Positions 1 through 7,517 of a stretch of 24,195 nt of DNA are shown in pieces. Source of the DNA: CAZHCG01 sp046484285 (GTDB lineage: Bacteria > Myxococcota_A > Polyangia > JAAYKL01); contig JAWOBP010000170.1 of NCBI GenBank assembly GCA_046484285.1, positions 1 to 24,195 of the forward strand. Direction: 5' to 3'. Within the stretch, counting starts at the first letter, position 1, and every line of letters begins with the position of its first letter. Position numbers and translations under genes: made by a program. The notes beneath the pieces were generated by a model. The model ran no database searches and had not been told where the DNA came from. It was given only the letters and a program-made list of their open reading frames with translations.

Positions 1-467
1 AGAATCAGCGGCGGAACGACGGTCGTCTCCCCGGCCACCACCTCGAACGGGCTCGAGCTCTGCTCGGCGTAGCCCGCCAGCGTGGCCGTGACCGTGTGGT
101 TGCCGACAGGCACCCCCGAAATGTGCCAGGCTCCGGTCGAGTCGCTGTCGTCGGTGAGAGAGGTGTCGTCGACCACGATCGAGACACCGGCATGGCTCAC
201 CTCGCCCTCGAGGACGACCGATCCTTCCACCGCGCCAACTCCGGTCGTACCCGTGCCCGTGCCGGTATCGGCGTCCGCATCCGTGTCGGTATCGGTATCG
301 ATGTCCGTGTCGGTATCGGTGTCCGTGTCGGTATCGGTGTCGGAATCCGTGCCCGACTCGCTGCCGGTGTCCGCAGAACCGTCCGGCTCATCGGTCCGGC
401 GGTCATCGCAACCGGCAAAAACCAAAAGCGCAAGCGCGGCCAGCCCGATCGAGCTTCTACGCAGCAT
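1..467 (-). CDS. Lipoprotein with Asp-Thr linker and carboxypeptidase-regulatory-like domain, 3' end cut by window
   Basis: The first 155 codons are in the window; the gene runs off its left edge. The start ATG (467-465) has an AGAGGAG ribosome site just upstream. The protein opens with two arginines, a hydrophobic stretch and the lipobox FAGC (Cys20), so it should be exported and lipidated. Residues about 31-73 are an acidic linker made largely of Asp-Thr repeats. After it comes a segment (GAVEGSVVL, then GAWHISGVPVGNHTV and ATLAGY) that reads like a carboxypeptidase-regulatory-like beta-sandwich, a fold common in surface proteins. The function of the missing part cannot be judged. It has its own promoter and is divergent from the sulfotransferase gene. 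Confidence 0.85.
   Translation of the reverse strand, partial: MLRRSSIGLAALALLVFAGCDDRRTDEPDGSADTGSESGTDSDTDTDTDTDTDTDIDTDTDTDADADTGTGTGTTGVGAVEGSVVLEGEVSHAGVSIVVDDTSLTDDSDSTGAWHISGVPVGNHTVTATLAGYAEQSSSPFEVVAGETTVVPPLI
262..350 (-). repeat. Degenerate Asp-Thr codon repeat (lipoprotein linker)
   Basis: A six-base unit, GACACC or GATACC on the minus strand, is repeated with small variations and encodes a DTDTDT linker directly behind the lipidated N-terminus. The same type of tract recurs in the RCC1 lipoprotein near 19025-19110, briefly in the DUF1566 fragment, and near the C-terminus of the subtilase. It is protein-coding low complexity, not a CRISPR array. Confidence 0.85.
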
Positions 468-536
468 GGAATCTCCTCTTACGAACAATGGTCATCCGAT
501 GACGTCGGCCGCGTATATGTATAACTGAATTTTTCA

Positions 537-564
537 ATTATATCGTTTTTCGTATTCAAATCAA
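537..564 (-). promoter_or_regulatory. Sigma-70-type promoter of the DT-linker lipoprotein
   Basis: On the minus strand TTGATT (564-559) and a perfect TATAAT (542-537) are separated by 16 bases in a distinctly AT-rich patch. The predicted start lies about 60 bases before the lipoprotein start codon. This is seen by eye; no transcript data are available. Confidence 0.6.
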
Positions 565-658
565 GACTTTTTTGGGCCCTCGTGGTTTGCCGCGGTTCCG
601 GGCGGTGTGCTATGCATCGCGCCGCGCGGCCGGAGCCGGGGCCGCTGGCGGTTGAGCG

Positions 659-1474
659 ATGAGCGAGCGACGAGACAGGAAGATGCTGGTGGTGATCGGC
701 GCGATGAAGTGCGGCACCTCCAGCCTGCACCACTACCTGCGCTCCCACCCGCGAATCTCGATGTCACGGCTCAAGGAGCTCAACTTCTTCATCGAGGAGA
801 AGAACTGGTCCAGGGGCTTCGACTGGTACCGCTCGCGCTTCGACGACGACCTGCCGGTCTGGGGCGAGTCGTCGCCCAACTACAGCAAGCACCCGCTCTT
901 TTCGGGCGTGCCGGAGCGGATGCACGGCGCGCTGCCCGACGCGACCCTCGTCTACGTGATGCGAGATCCCATCGACCGGATCGTCTCGCACTACGTGCAC
1001 AACGTCTCCAACGGGCGCGAGACGCGCTCCCTGGAAGAGGCGCTCGCCGAGCCGGAGGACAACAACTACGTGACGACCAGCCGCTACCACTACCAGCTCC
1101 GGCGCTTCCTGGAGCACTACGACCGCTCGCAGCTGCTGCTGTTCGAGCTGGGAGAGCTGTCGCGCGAGCCGCTGGAGGTGGTGCGCCGCATCTGCGAGGC
1201 GCTGGAGGTGGAGCCCGAGGTCGACACCGGCGCGCTGGGGCGCGTCTACCACCGCACCAGCCGCAAGCGGCGTCCCAACGCGCTGGCGCGCAAGGTGGAG
1301 AGGCTGCCGGGAGGCTGGGCGATGCGCCACGTGCTGCCGCCGCTGTTCACCACGCCGCTGGAAAAGCCCGAGCTCGACCCCGCGCTGCGCGCACGGCTCG
1401 CCGAGATACTGAAGCCCGACGTCGACGCCCTGCGGGAGCTGTGGGGAAGAGCGCTAGACGAGTGGTCGGTGTAG
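659..1474 (+). CDS. PAPS-dependent sulfotransferase
   Basis: This 271-residue protein has the two hallmark PAPS-binding motifs of Sulfotransfer_1/NDST-type enzymes. The 5'-phosphosulfate loop is GAMKCGTSSL (about residues 14-23), with the likely catalytic Lys17. The 3'-phosphate site is MRDPIDRIVSHY (about 101-112). Family members move sulfate from PAPS to a hydroxyl or amine of a carbohydrate or other small acceptor. No signal peptide or membrane segment is visible, so it should be cytoplasmic. Length is normal for a single-domain bacterial sulfotransferase. The ribosome site before ATG 659 is weak; an in-frame ATG at 683 would still keep the PAPS loop. The acceptor is unknown; the glycosyltransferases at 2.4-6.2 kb make a surface glycan plausible (inference). 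Confidence 0.9.
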   Translation: MSERRDRKMLVVIGAMKCGTSSLHHYLRSHPRISMSRLKELNFFIEEKNWSRGFDWYRSRFDDDLPVWGESSPNYSKHPLFSGVPERMHGALPDATLVYVMRDPIDRIVSHYVHNVSNGRETRSLEEALAEPEDNNYVTTSRYHYQLRRFLEHYDRSQLLLFELGELSREPLEVVRRICEALEVEPEVDTGALGRVYHRTSRKRRPNALARKVERLPGGWAMRHVLPPLFTTPLEKPELDPALRARLAEILKPDVDALRELWGRALDEWSV

Positions 1475-1698
1475 CGATCTTAGACGTTGATTCGAATTCA
1501 TCTAACGCAACGTACGTGTGCAAGGTCGACACCGTTGTAGACCCCAACGTTGCAAAAAGCCATCGGCTGAAAACGCTGTCGCTCGCGCCAAAGCACGCCA
1601 TCCGCGGCCGTGCTCACGTTTTGAGGACTCAACGAACCGTAGCGCCACAGAGGAGCAGGAACGGTCAATGGTCTCCAACGGTGAGTTCGCTTCCGTCC

Positions 1699-2160
1699 TC
1701 AAAACGCTCCGCTCGTCCACTGCTGACGCACCTTGGCGCGTTTCATCTCGATGTTTTTCGCAACGCTGGGGTAGACTCTTCCACCGATAAGCGTGGGATC
1801 CCAGTAGCATCCACCTTGCCCAGGCCCTGACCAGCCTGTGCACCATTCGCAGTCATCGCTGTCGCAGACTTGTTCGAGGCATCCGGGATCTTCCACACCG
1901 CAAATACTCGAGCTCAAATCTCCTGTTGCATCTCCTGCGATGCAGCCTCTCATCAGCGAAATGAGCTCGTCGATATCTGGTAGGCGCCAGTCTGTGTGAT
2001 CGCCCCACTCGCCGCTGCCGCAGTAGTCGGTTGCCTCTGGATTACTGTAGGGATCCTCTGTTCCGCTGGCTTCGAACCAGTTCAAATCGTACTCGCTGGG
2101 AGGATCCTGCCAACACAGCCCGGTGTCGGTATCGCGAAATCCGCCCTCACAAAGCTGCAT
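1699..2160 (-). pseudogene. Truncated DUF1566 (Lcl C-terminal) domain fragment
   Basis: The 153-residue frame contains the start of a DUF1566 domain: FRDTDTGLCWQDPP, WRLPDIDELISLM and GPGQGGCYWDPTL. Family members continue with a Trp/Ser-rich stretch and a conserved Arg-Cys end. Here that is replaced after about residue 125 by a charged tail (from RVYPSVAKN) unlike the family. The open frame continues upstream of the ATG to 2271 and encodes PETDTDSSSDTDTG, a lipoprotein linker, but no start codon or signal peptide precedes it because TAA lies at 2274-2272. Both ends therefore look lost. The DNA on either side (1475-1698 and 2272-2424) holds no gene I can support. A decayed lipoprotein is the simplest reading. 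Confidence 0.65.
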
Positions 2161-2223
2161 CGATGACTCTACACTTCCCGTGTCGGTGTCGCTGCTAGAA
2201 TCAGTATCGGTCTCGGGCTGCTG

Positions 2224-2251
2224 AGCCTGCCTTACACAACGCAGGCAGGCT
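2224..2251. repeat. Inverted repeat, 8-bp arms
   Basis: AGCCTGCC (2224-2231) and GGCAGGCT (2244-2251) are perfect inverted arms around a 12-base loop. They lie inside the broken 5' part of the DUF1566 fragment and downstream of the glycosyltransferase gene. There is no T-run, so a classical terminator is doubtful; it may still end the minus-strand glycosyltransferase transcript. Confidence 0.4.
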
Positions 2252-2424
2252 GTGCCAAACTCCCAGTCTCCTTATCCTTCCCGCCATTGGGAAAACAATC
2301 TTTCCATTCAGATAATGCAAGCTCCATGCCATCGAATCGCCGGAGACAACAGCTCGATATTACTGGTAAATCTGTCTCTGGTTGCTGCAACATGGCGGCG
2401 CAAAGTGTGCCAAGCCCGCACTTC

Positions 2425-3708
2425 TCAGGCCGTGACCTCGTCCAGGATCCGGGCCAGACCGCGGGCGGCGGTGGCGCTGTCGAAGCCCGCCGCGTCTCGG
2501 TCGACCTCGCGGCGGCGGCCCCGCTCCATCTCGGCCTGCACCGCGTCGGCCGCGGCCGCGGCGTCGTCCAGCGGGCAGACCGCGATCCCGGGCACATCCT
2601 TCGCAATTCGCTCGATCTCCGGGTTGTCGGCGATCATCAAAATCGGCCGCGAGGAGACCAGGTAGTCGTAGGTCTTGGCCGGAATGCGCTGGTCCGTCTG
2701 ATGGCTCAGCGAGACCAGCAAGTCCGCCGAGCGCATGAAGGAGCCCACCTGGCGGTAGGGCACGAACGGGTGGTCCTCGATCATCTCGCGCACGCCCAGC
2801 TCCTCTGCCAGCTCCTCGGCGTCGCGGGGAAAGCCGCCCGAGACGACCAGCCTGATCCGCCTTGCGTCCAGCCCGCGCCGGCGCAATTCGGCCAGCGCGC
2901 GCAGCAGCTGCCCGCCCTCGACGAACCTCCTGAAGCGGCCGAGGAACAGCAGGGTGAACTCCTCGCGCAAGGTGAGCTCGCCCAGTGAGATCAGCTCGCG
3001 ATCTCCGTGGTTGCGGATGAAGGTGAAGCGCTCGGGGGGCAGATCGGAGTAGTGCCTGCGGTAGTCCTCCAGCGCCGTTTCCGTGTTGAGCACCACCCGG
3101 GCCGAGCCCTCCACCACGCGCCTCTCCCAGCGATCGACCAGCCGGCGCTGCAAGGCCGGCCGCCCGGGCCTGCGCAAGGCGCAGGGCGCCCAGGGATCGC
3201 GCAGATCGGAGATCAGAGGCAGATCGAACTCGCGCGCCACCTTCAACCCGACCAGCAGCGAGGCGTACGGATCGGAGTTGACCACCACCGCCTCCAGCCC
3301 GCCCGCGCGCAGCAGCCCGCGCGCAGCTCGCAGGGCGTGCGGCATGTCCACCGAGTGCCTGCCCAGCGGCAGCCACTCGGGCGGCGGAGTCAGCGCGCGC
3401 GGCAACAGCGGCCGCGCCCCGATCCGCTTCTTCTTTCTTTTCTTCCCGCGGGACCGAGCCGGCAGCTCGCCGGCCAGGTAGCGCCGCTCGGTCTCGCGCG
3501 CCCGGGGACCGTAGTCGCGCACCACGCGCGTCGAGTCGGGCACTGCGCGCTCCAGGTCGCGGTCCATCGCGTCGGAGGGACGCAGGTCGCAGAGCGCCAG
3601 CGGCGCCCAACCGCAGTCGGGCAGGTGGCGCGCGAACTTGAGCGGCCGCAGCGCTCCCACCTTGCTTTGCGGAGGGAAATAGGGAGTGATGTAGAGAAAT
3701 CTGCGCAC
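2425..3708 (-). CDS. GT4-type (GT-B fold) glycosyltransferase
   Basis: This 427-residue protein starts RRFLYITPYFPP, followed by GALRPLKFARHLPDCGW, the usual N-terminus of WbuB-like GT4 enzymes. The C-terminal half has LLFLGRF, an acceptor/donor loop ending VPYRQVGSFM, and KTYDYLVSSRPILMIAD. That last stretch corresponds to the K-x-x-E-Y-L nucleotide-sugar site of the family, with Asp in place of the usual Glu. A lysine/arginine-rich patch (RGKKRKKKR) lies near residue 100. There is no ATG; GTG at 3708 is the most likely start, about 32 bases after the stop of the upstream PHP-glycosyltransferase gene, so the two are probably cotranscribed. Sugar and acceptor are unknown; exopolysaccharide or lipid-linked glycan synthesis is inferred. 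Confidence 0.88.
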   Translation of the reverse strand: MRRFLYITPYFPPQSKVGALRPLKFARHLPDCGWAPLALCDLRPSDAMDRDLERAVPDSTRVVRDYGPRARETERRYLAGELPARSRGKKRKKKRIGARPLLPRALTPPPEWLPLGRHSVDMPHALRAARGLLRAGGLEAVVVNSDPYASLLVGLKVAREFDLPLISDLRDPWAPCALRRPGRPALQRRLVDRWERRVVEGSARVVLNTETALEDYRRHYSDLPPERFTFIRNHGDRELISLGELTLREEFTLLFLGRFRRFVEGGQLLRALAELRRRGLDARRIRLVVSGGFPRDAEELAEELGVREMIEDHPFVPYRQVGSFMRSADLLVSLSHQTDQRIPAKTYDYLVSSRPILMIADNPEIERIAKDVPGIAVCPLDDAAAAADAVQAEMERGRRREVDRDAAGFDSATAARGLARILDEVTA

Positions 3709-3740
3709 TTCCAACCGCCGCCGCCCGGCCCGCCGGTTCG

Positions 3741-6227
3741 TCAGTCGAGGCGGGGAGCCATCACCGCCGCGGCCGCGCGGGCCAGGCCGCCGGCGAAGCG
3801 ACGCGAGGTCTCGGCGCGGGTGGCGCCGCGCGGCTCTCGTCCCCACACATCCATGTAGAAGCGCCAGCCGGCGTCCGCCGCTGCCTCGAAGGTCAGAGCG
3901 CCGGCGCGCCGGCGTCCGGCGCGACCCATGCTGCGCCGCAGCTCGGGATCGTCGAGCAGCCGCTCGATCGCGCCGGCGATCGACTCGGCGTCTCCGACCG
4001 GCGCCACCAATCCGTCCACGCCGTCGGTGATCTGCTCGGCCGGACCGCCGCGATCGACGACCACCGCCGGCAGCCCGGAGGCGTGGGCCTCGACCACGGC
4101 GTTGCCCCAGGTGTCGTGCTCGGAGGGGAAGGCGAAGACGTCGGCCGAGGCGTATAGCTCGGCCAGCTCCTCGTCGCGCCGGTAACCGAGGAAAGAAATC
4201 CCCTCTCCTTGGTTGTCGCGGCGCAGCTCCTCGAGGAACGGCCCGTCGCCCACGATCGCCAGCTCCGCGTCGCGGCGTTTTCGGCGCACCTGCCGGAAGG
4301 CGTCGACCAGCACGTCGATCCCCTTCTCCCGCGAGACGCGACCCACGTAGAGCACCTTGCTCGATCCGTTCATCCCGAAGCGGCTCCAGACGCGCGGATC
4401 GCGCTTTTTCGAGTCGAACCGGCCCAGCTCGGCCCCGCGCGGAATGACCCTGATCCGCTCGTCCGGCACGCCGTACCCGCGCACGCTCTCGGCCGCGGCG
4501 CGCGACGGCACTCCCACCGCGTCTACCTGCCGGTAGAACAACGCGGTCCACTGCCGCACGATCTCGGTGACCGTCTCGTCGCCGGTGATCTCCGCGGCGA
4601 AGCGCGGGATCTCGGTGTGGTAGTAGCCGACGCACTTGATCCCCATCAGCTTGGCCGCCAGCAGACCCACCGCGCCCAGCGGTCCGGGGGTGGAGAGCTG
4701 GACCACCGAGACGTTCTGATCGGCGAAGTAGCCCATCACGTCCACCAGCGAGGGGATACCCATCCGCATCTCGCCGCCGTAACCGGGCAGCTCGAACTCT
4801 CCGATCGGCTCGAAGCTGTGCACTCCGCCCGACTTCTCGAGCGGATCGCCGTCCCACTCGTGGTAGGGCGTGCCGCAGATGCCCATCTCGATCTCGCGGC
4901 CCCGCTCGCGCATCTCGGACAGCAGCTTGCGCAGCCCGATGTTGACTCCGTTGATGTCGTGGCCGCAGTCGTTGAACACCGCCACCCTGGGCTTCACGTC
5001 CGGCGAGTAGCCGAAGCCCAGCTCGGCGACCAGCCGCTCGGAATCGTCCCGGTCGCGCACCAGGTAGCGATAGCCGAACAGGTAGGGCATGATCACCGAG
5101 CCGGCGGTCATCACGCCCGGCACGTGGTCGAACGCATTCTCCAGGTCGATCCGCTTGATCGCGTCGATCATTCCGCCGACGTAGCGCTTGAACAGATCGT
5201 TGACGATCCGGCGACCCAGCTTTCCGATCTGCTCCTGGGCCTTGTTGGTGTGGCTGTTGTCGATCGCGTCGAGCGGCTCGAAGTCCGGCTGGGAGGCCGC
5301 CGCTCCCTGGAGCACCTCGGCGATCTGCTGTCTGCGCCCCGCCGCGCAGCCCACCTCGCCGGCCAGGATGCGGTTGCGCTCCATCTCCTCGGCGCTCTCC
5401 TCTTCCTCCTCGTCGTCGAGGATTCCGCTGAACGCCGACTGGCTGGCGGTGTGCTGGAAGTACTGGATAGTGACGCTGTAGATGTTGTGCGCCAGGGTCT
5501 GGGAGGTGCCCCAGTCGCCGCCCATCTCGAAGCGCCCGGCCTCGAACGCCTCGCGCATCGCGCTCACGTCGGGGCGCGCGATGTCGAAATCGGTAAAGGC
5601 GCGCGCGATGTTGAGCCGCCCGTGGTCGTCGGATCCGGCGGTCAGAAAACGCTGCGGCGAGGGGTCGACGGGCTCGATGCCGTGCAGGTCGGCCCAGCGC
5701 TCGATGTGCTCGGCGGTCAGGTTGTCCAGCAGGCGTTTCAGTGCCAGGCCTCCGATCCGATCCCGCGTGCCGTTGCGTCCCTCGAGGTGCTTGAACAGCA
5801 GGATCAGCTGCTGGACGTGCTCGGGGCGCAGCTGCTTCTTCTCGGTGGAGAGCGGGTGCGCCGCGCTGTGCAGGATCCGCTCGGCCCGCATGTAGGCGGC
5901 CAGCTCGTGGATGTTGCCCCGCAGCCGCTGCAGCTCGCAGTGCTGCGCCTCATCGATATCGAACGCCAGCACGTGCACGTCGACACCGTCGTCCGGAAAG
6001 ACCGCGGTTATCTCCTCGGAGATGAAGGTCCCCGGGAGGTGCGCGATCTCCAGCGCCCCTTGGATGGTGTCGTGATCGGAAATCGTGACCAAGTCCATCC
6101 CCCTGCCGCGCGCGAGATCATAGACCGTCTTGGGCGAGGTGTAGCACTCGCCGGTGTCGACCGCCTTGAGCATGAACGCCGGCGGCCGGTTGGAGTAGAT
6201 CGTGTGTACGTGGAGATCGACTTTCAT
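3741..6227 (-). CDS. PHP-domain phosphoesterase fused to GT4 glycosyltransferase
   Basis: This 828-residue two-domain protein starts MKVDLHVHT, with GGGA eight bases before the ATG. Residues about 1-205 are a PHP metallophosphoesterase with HVH (6-8), SDHD (50-53), Glu71/72, HSAAHP (120-125) and SDDH (199-202), a largely complete metal-ligand set. Residues about 210-420 are a mostly helical spacer that includes a very acidic run near 280. Residues about 420-810 are a GT4 glycosyltransferase with VLYVGRVSREKG, LAIVGDGPF, and an EX7E-type sugar-nucleotide site in SEHDTWGNAVVEAHASG. PHP domains hydrolyse phosphate esters; the fusion suggests that a phosphate removal step is tied to sugar transfer (inference). 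No signal peptide is visible. It sits between a small lipoprotein gene and a second glycosyltransferase. Confidence 0.92.
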   Translation of the reverse strand: MKVDLHVHTIYSNRPPAFMLKAVDTGECYTSPKTVYDLARGRGMDLVTISDHDTIQGALEIAHLPGTFISEEITAVFPDDGVDVHVLAFDIDEAQHCELQRLRGNIHELAAYMRAERILHSAAHPLSTEKKQLRPEHVQQLILLFKHLEGRNGTRDRIGGLALKRLLDNLTAEHIERWADLHGIEPVDPSPQRFLTAGSDDHGRLNIARAFTDFDIARPDVSAMREAFEAGRFEMGGDWGTSQTLAHNIYSVTIQYFQHTASQSAFSGILDDEEEEESAEEMERNRILAGEVGCAAGRRQQIAEVLQGAAASQPDFEPLDAIDNSHTNKAQEQIGKLGRRIVNDLFKRYVGGMIDAIKRIDLENAFDHVPGVMTAGSVIMPYLFGYRYLVRDRDDSERLVAELGFGYSPDVKPRVAVFNDCGHDINGVNIGLRKLLSEMRERGREIEMGICGTPYHEWDGDPLEKSGGVHSFEPIGEFELPGYGGEMRMGIPSLVDVMGYFADQNVSVVQLSTPGPLGAVGLLAAKLMGIKCVGYYHTEIPRFAAEITGDETVTEIVRQWTALFYRQVDAVGVPSRAAAESVRGYGVPDERIRVIPRGAELGRFDSKKRDPRVWSRFGMNGSSKVLYVGRVSREKGIDVLVDAFRQVRRKRRDAELAIVGDGPFLEELRRDNQGEGISFLGYRRDEELAELYASADVFAFPSEHDTWGNAVVEAHASGLPAVVVDRGGPAEQITDGVDGLVAPVGDAESIAGAIERLLDDPELRRSMGRAGRRRAGALTFEAAADAGWRFYMDVWGREPRGATRAETSRRFAGGLARAAAAVMAPRLD

Positions 6228-6270
6228 CTGCGCTTTCCCTGCTGGCTCGTGTTTTTTTGCTGCGGTCCAC

Positions 6271-6294
6271 CCCGGCCGCACGGTGGAGGCCGGG
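6271..6294. repeat. Leader hairpin upstream of the PHP-glycosyltransferase
   Basis: CCCGGCC (6271-6277) and GGCCGGG (6288-6294) form a perfect 7-bp stem with a 10-base loop about 45 bases upstream of the PHP-glycosyltransferase start codon. It could shape the 5' leader of that mRNA. It lacks a T-run on the minus strand and so is not an intrinsic terminator in that direction. Confidence 0.35.
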
Positions 6295-6435
6295 ATTGCC
6301 GCCCTCCGCCTCTAGCAATATGGATACCAGTTCACGAAATCGAAACCGGCAGGAAATCATTGGGTTTTTTGCGTGCCGCCGCTGTAGTGTAAATGAAGTA
6401 TGAAAATGGACAGTCGTCGGGCGGCCACACCTGTG

Positions 6436-6463
6436 AAAAAAAACCACAAATTCGCGGTCGAAT
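6436..6463 (-). terminator. Possible intrinsic terminator after the small lipoprotein
   Basis: Directly after the stop codon (6464-6466), the minus strand reads ATTCG-ACCG-CGAAT, a 5-bp stem with a tetraloop, and six bases later a run of eight T (6443-6436). The stem is short, so it may be weak. If it works, it separates the ATPase-TOPRIM-lipoprotein genes from the two glycosyltransferase genes. Confidence 0.4.
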
Positions 6464-6691
6464 CTACCAGCGTCCGCGCATCATCAAAAGCAGAGTCTCG
6501 CCTTCCGGATCGAACGCGGGAAAATGGTCCCGGCGCCCCTGGTCGTCCTCGTGGGAGACCGACGGAAAGCCGCGCGCCGGGCGGAAGACCACCTCCCGTC
6601 CGCCGATGGTCGTGCGGCAGCCGGAGACGGCCCCGGCCGCCAGCAAAACCGGCAGCAACATCCAGACGAATCTCGCAAGCGTCCCGGCCAT
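6464..6691 (-). CDS. Small predicted lipoprotein of unknown function
   Basis: This is 75 residues. The start is supported by GGAGG four bases before the ATG. Residues 1-24 form a signal peptide with a long hydrophobic core, ending in the lipobox VSGC (Cys25), so the mature protein of about 51 residues should be membrane-anchored by lipid. The mature part (RTTIGGREVVFRPA, then FDPEGETLLLMMRGRW) matches no family that I recognise. It lies 70 bases after the TOPRIM gene and 236 bases before the PHP-glycosyltransferase gene, all on the minus strand. Whether it belongs functionally to either neighbour is not clear from the sequence. Confidence 0.75.
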   Translation of the reverse strand: MAGTLARFVWMLLPVLLAAGAVSGCRTTIGGREVVFRPARGFPSVSHEDDQGRRDHFPAFDPEGETLLLMMRGRW

Positions 6692-6761
6692 GACCTCCGC
6701 TACGCCCCCCGGCGCACCACCACCCCACCTTGAAAGCTAGTCCCGGGATCACCCCTGTCAA

Positions 6762-7517
6762 TCAGAGCATCGCCTCTACCACGGAGCGGGCGCCCGTTTC
6801 GCCGAGGCGCCTTTCCAGCGCGGCCGCGAGCTTGTCGTTCTCCCAGAGCGCCTCGAAGAAATAGTCGCATCCGTAGGCCGCCGACCAGCCGGCCATGAAC
6901 GACCAGCTGAACTGCTTGGGACCGGAATGCGGCGGGTCGGGCTCGTCCGGGCGGCCATCCAGCCAGGCCTGAACTGCTCGGGCGCGCTCGCGGTACACCT
7001 CGGACAGCGCCGCGCAGACCAGACGTTCCAGAGTCTGCTTTCTCGGAACACCATCGAGATCCTCGTCCGCTGTCTGCCACAAGACGAGTGAAACCGCGGC
7101 CCCGCCACGAGCGGAAGGCCTCCTCCAACTCGTGCGACTCTCGTCGGGCTCGGCGTCCGGCCATCGATCTGCGACCAGCTTGCCGAGGCGATCCTTGTGC
7201 GGGCCGTCGTCCGGCTCCCGCTCGTCGGAGTCGGAATCCCTGTTGACCACCAGATGACGAAGCGGTTGGACACCATGGTTCTTCAGATAGAACCCGGCTT
7301 GGTCGAATACCTTGCTGTCGCTCTTGCACGGCACGACCCTGGTGAAAACACCGGCGGGTGACGTAAAAGCGTACTGCCCGTTGGAGACCTTCTTTCCACC
7401 GGGATCCACCGCTCCTGGTCCCAGGTTCTCGAATCCCAGCCTCGCGAGCCATCCGGTCCAGAACGCCCGGTCGTGGTATCCCTCGCAGAGGATCACGTTT
7501 TGCGGCTCTTCGCTCAT
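6762..7517 (-). CDS. TOPRIM-domain protein, partner of the OLD-like ATPase
   Basis: This 251-residue protein begins with a TOPRIM-like fold: VILCEGYHDRAFW carries the conserved acidic Glu12 and Asp16, and LVVNRDSDSDE (about 89-99) gives the D-x-D pair (Asp94, Asp96). In OLD-family proteins these residues bind metal and cut DNA or RNA. The C-terminal region (SWSFMAGWSAAYGCDYFFEALW) is aromatic and helical, and resembles the tails of stand-alone TOPRIM partners; I cannot name the family with certainty (DUF3226/DUF4435-like are candidates). Its ATG overlaps the TGA of the ATPase gene in ATGA, so the two are translationally coupled. Together they look like a split OLD nuclease, a layout frequent in anti-phage defence. 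Confidence 0.78.
   Translation of the reverse strand: MSEEPQNVILCEGYHDRAFWTGWLARLGFENLGPGAVDPGGKKVSNGQYAFTSPAGVFTRVVPCKSDSKVFDQAGFYLKNHGVQPLRHLVVNRDSDSDEREPDDGPHKDRLGKLVADRWPDAEPDESRTSWRRPSARGGAAVSLVLWQTADEDLDGVPRKQTLERLVCAALSEVYRERARAVQAWLDGRPDEPDPPHSGPKQFSWSFMAGWSAAYGCDYFFEALWENDKLAAALERRLGETGARSVVEAML

Noticed and set aside
262..350. Tandem repeat read as CRISPR or non-coding minisatellite
   Set aside because: The unit is six bases, has no spacers and stays in frame as Asp-Thr codons inside a lipoprotein.
481..570. AT-rich patch as replication origin
   Set aside because: It is explained by a promoter; there are no DnaA boxes in series and no dnaA, dnaN or parAB genes nearby.
1507..1553. 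Inverted GCAACGT/ACGTTGC behind the sulfotransferase as terminator
   Set aside because: Arms are only seven bases with a 33-base loop and no T-run.
4209..6392. Long plus-strand open frame opposite the PHP-glycosyltransferase
   Set aside because: Its translation is His/Arg/Val-rich without motifs, and the opposite strand has complete PHP and GT4 active sites. It is a high-GC shadow.
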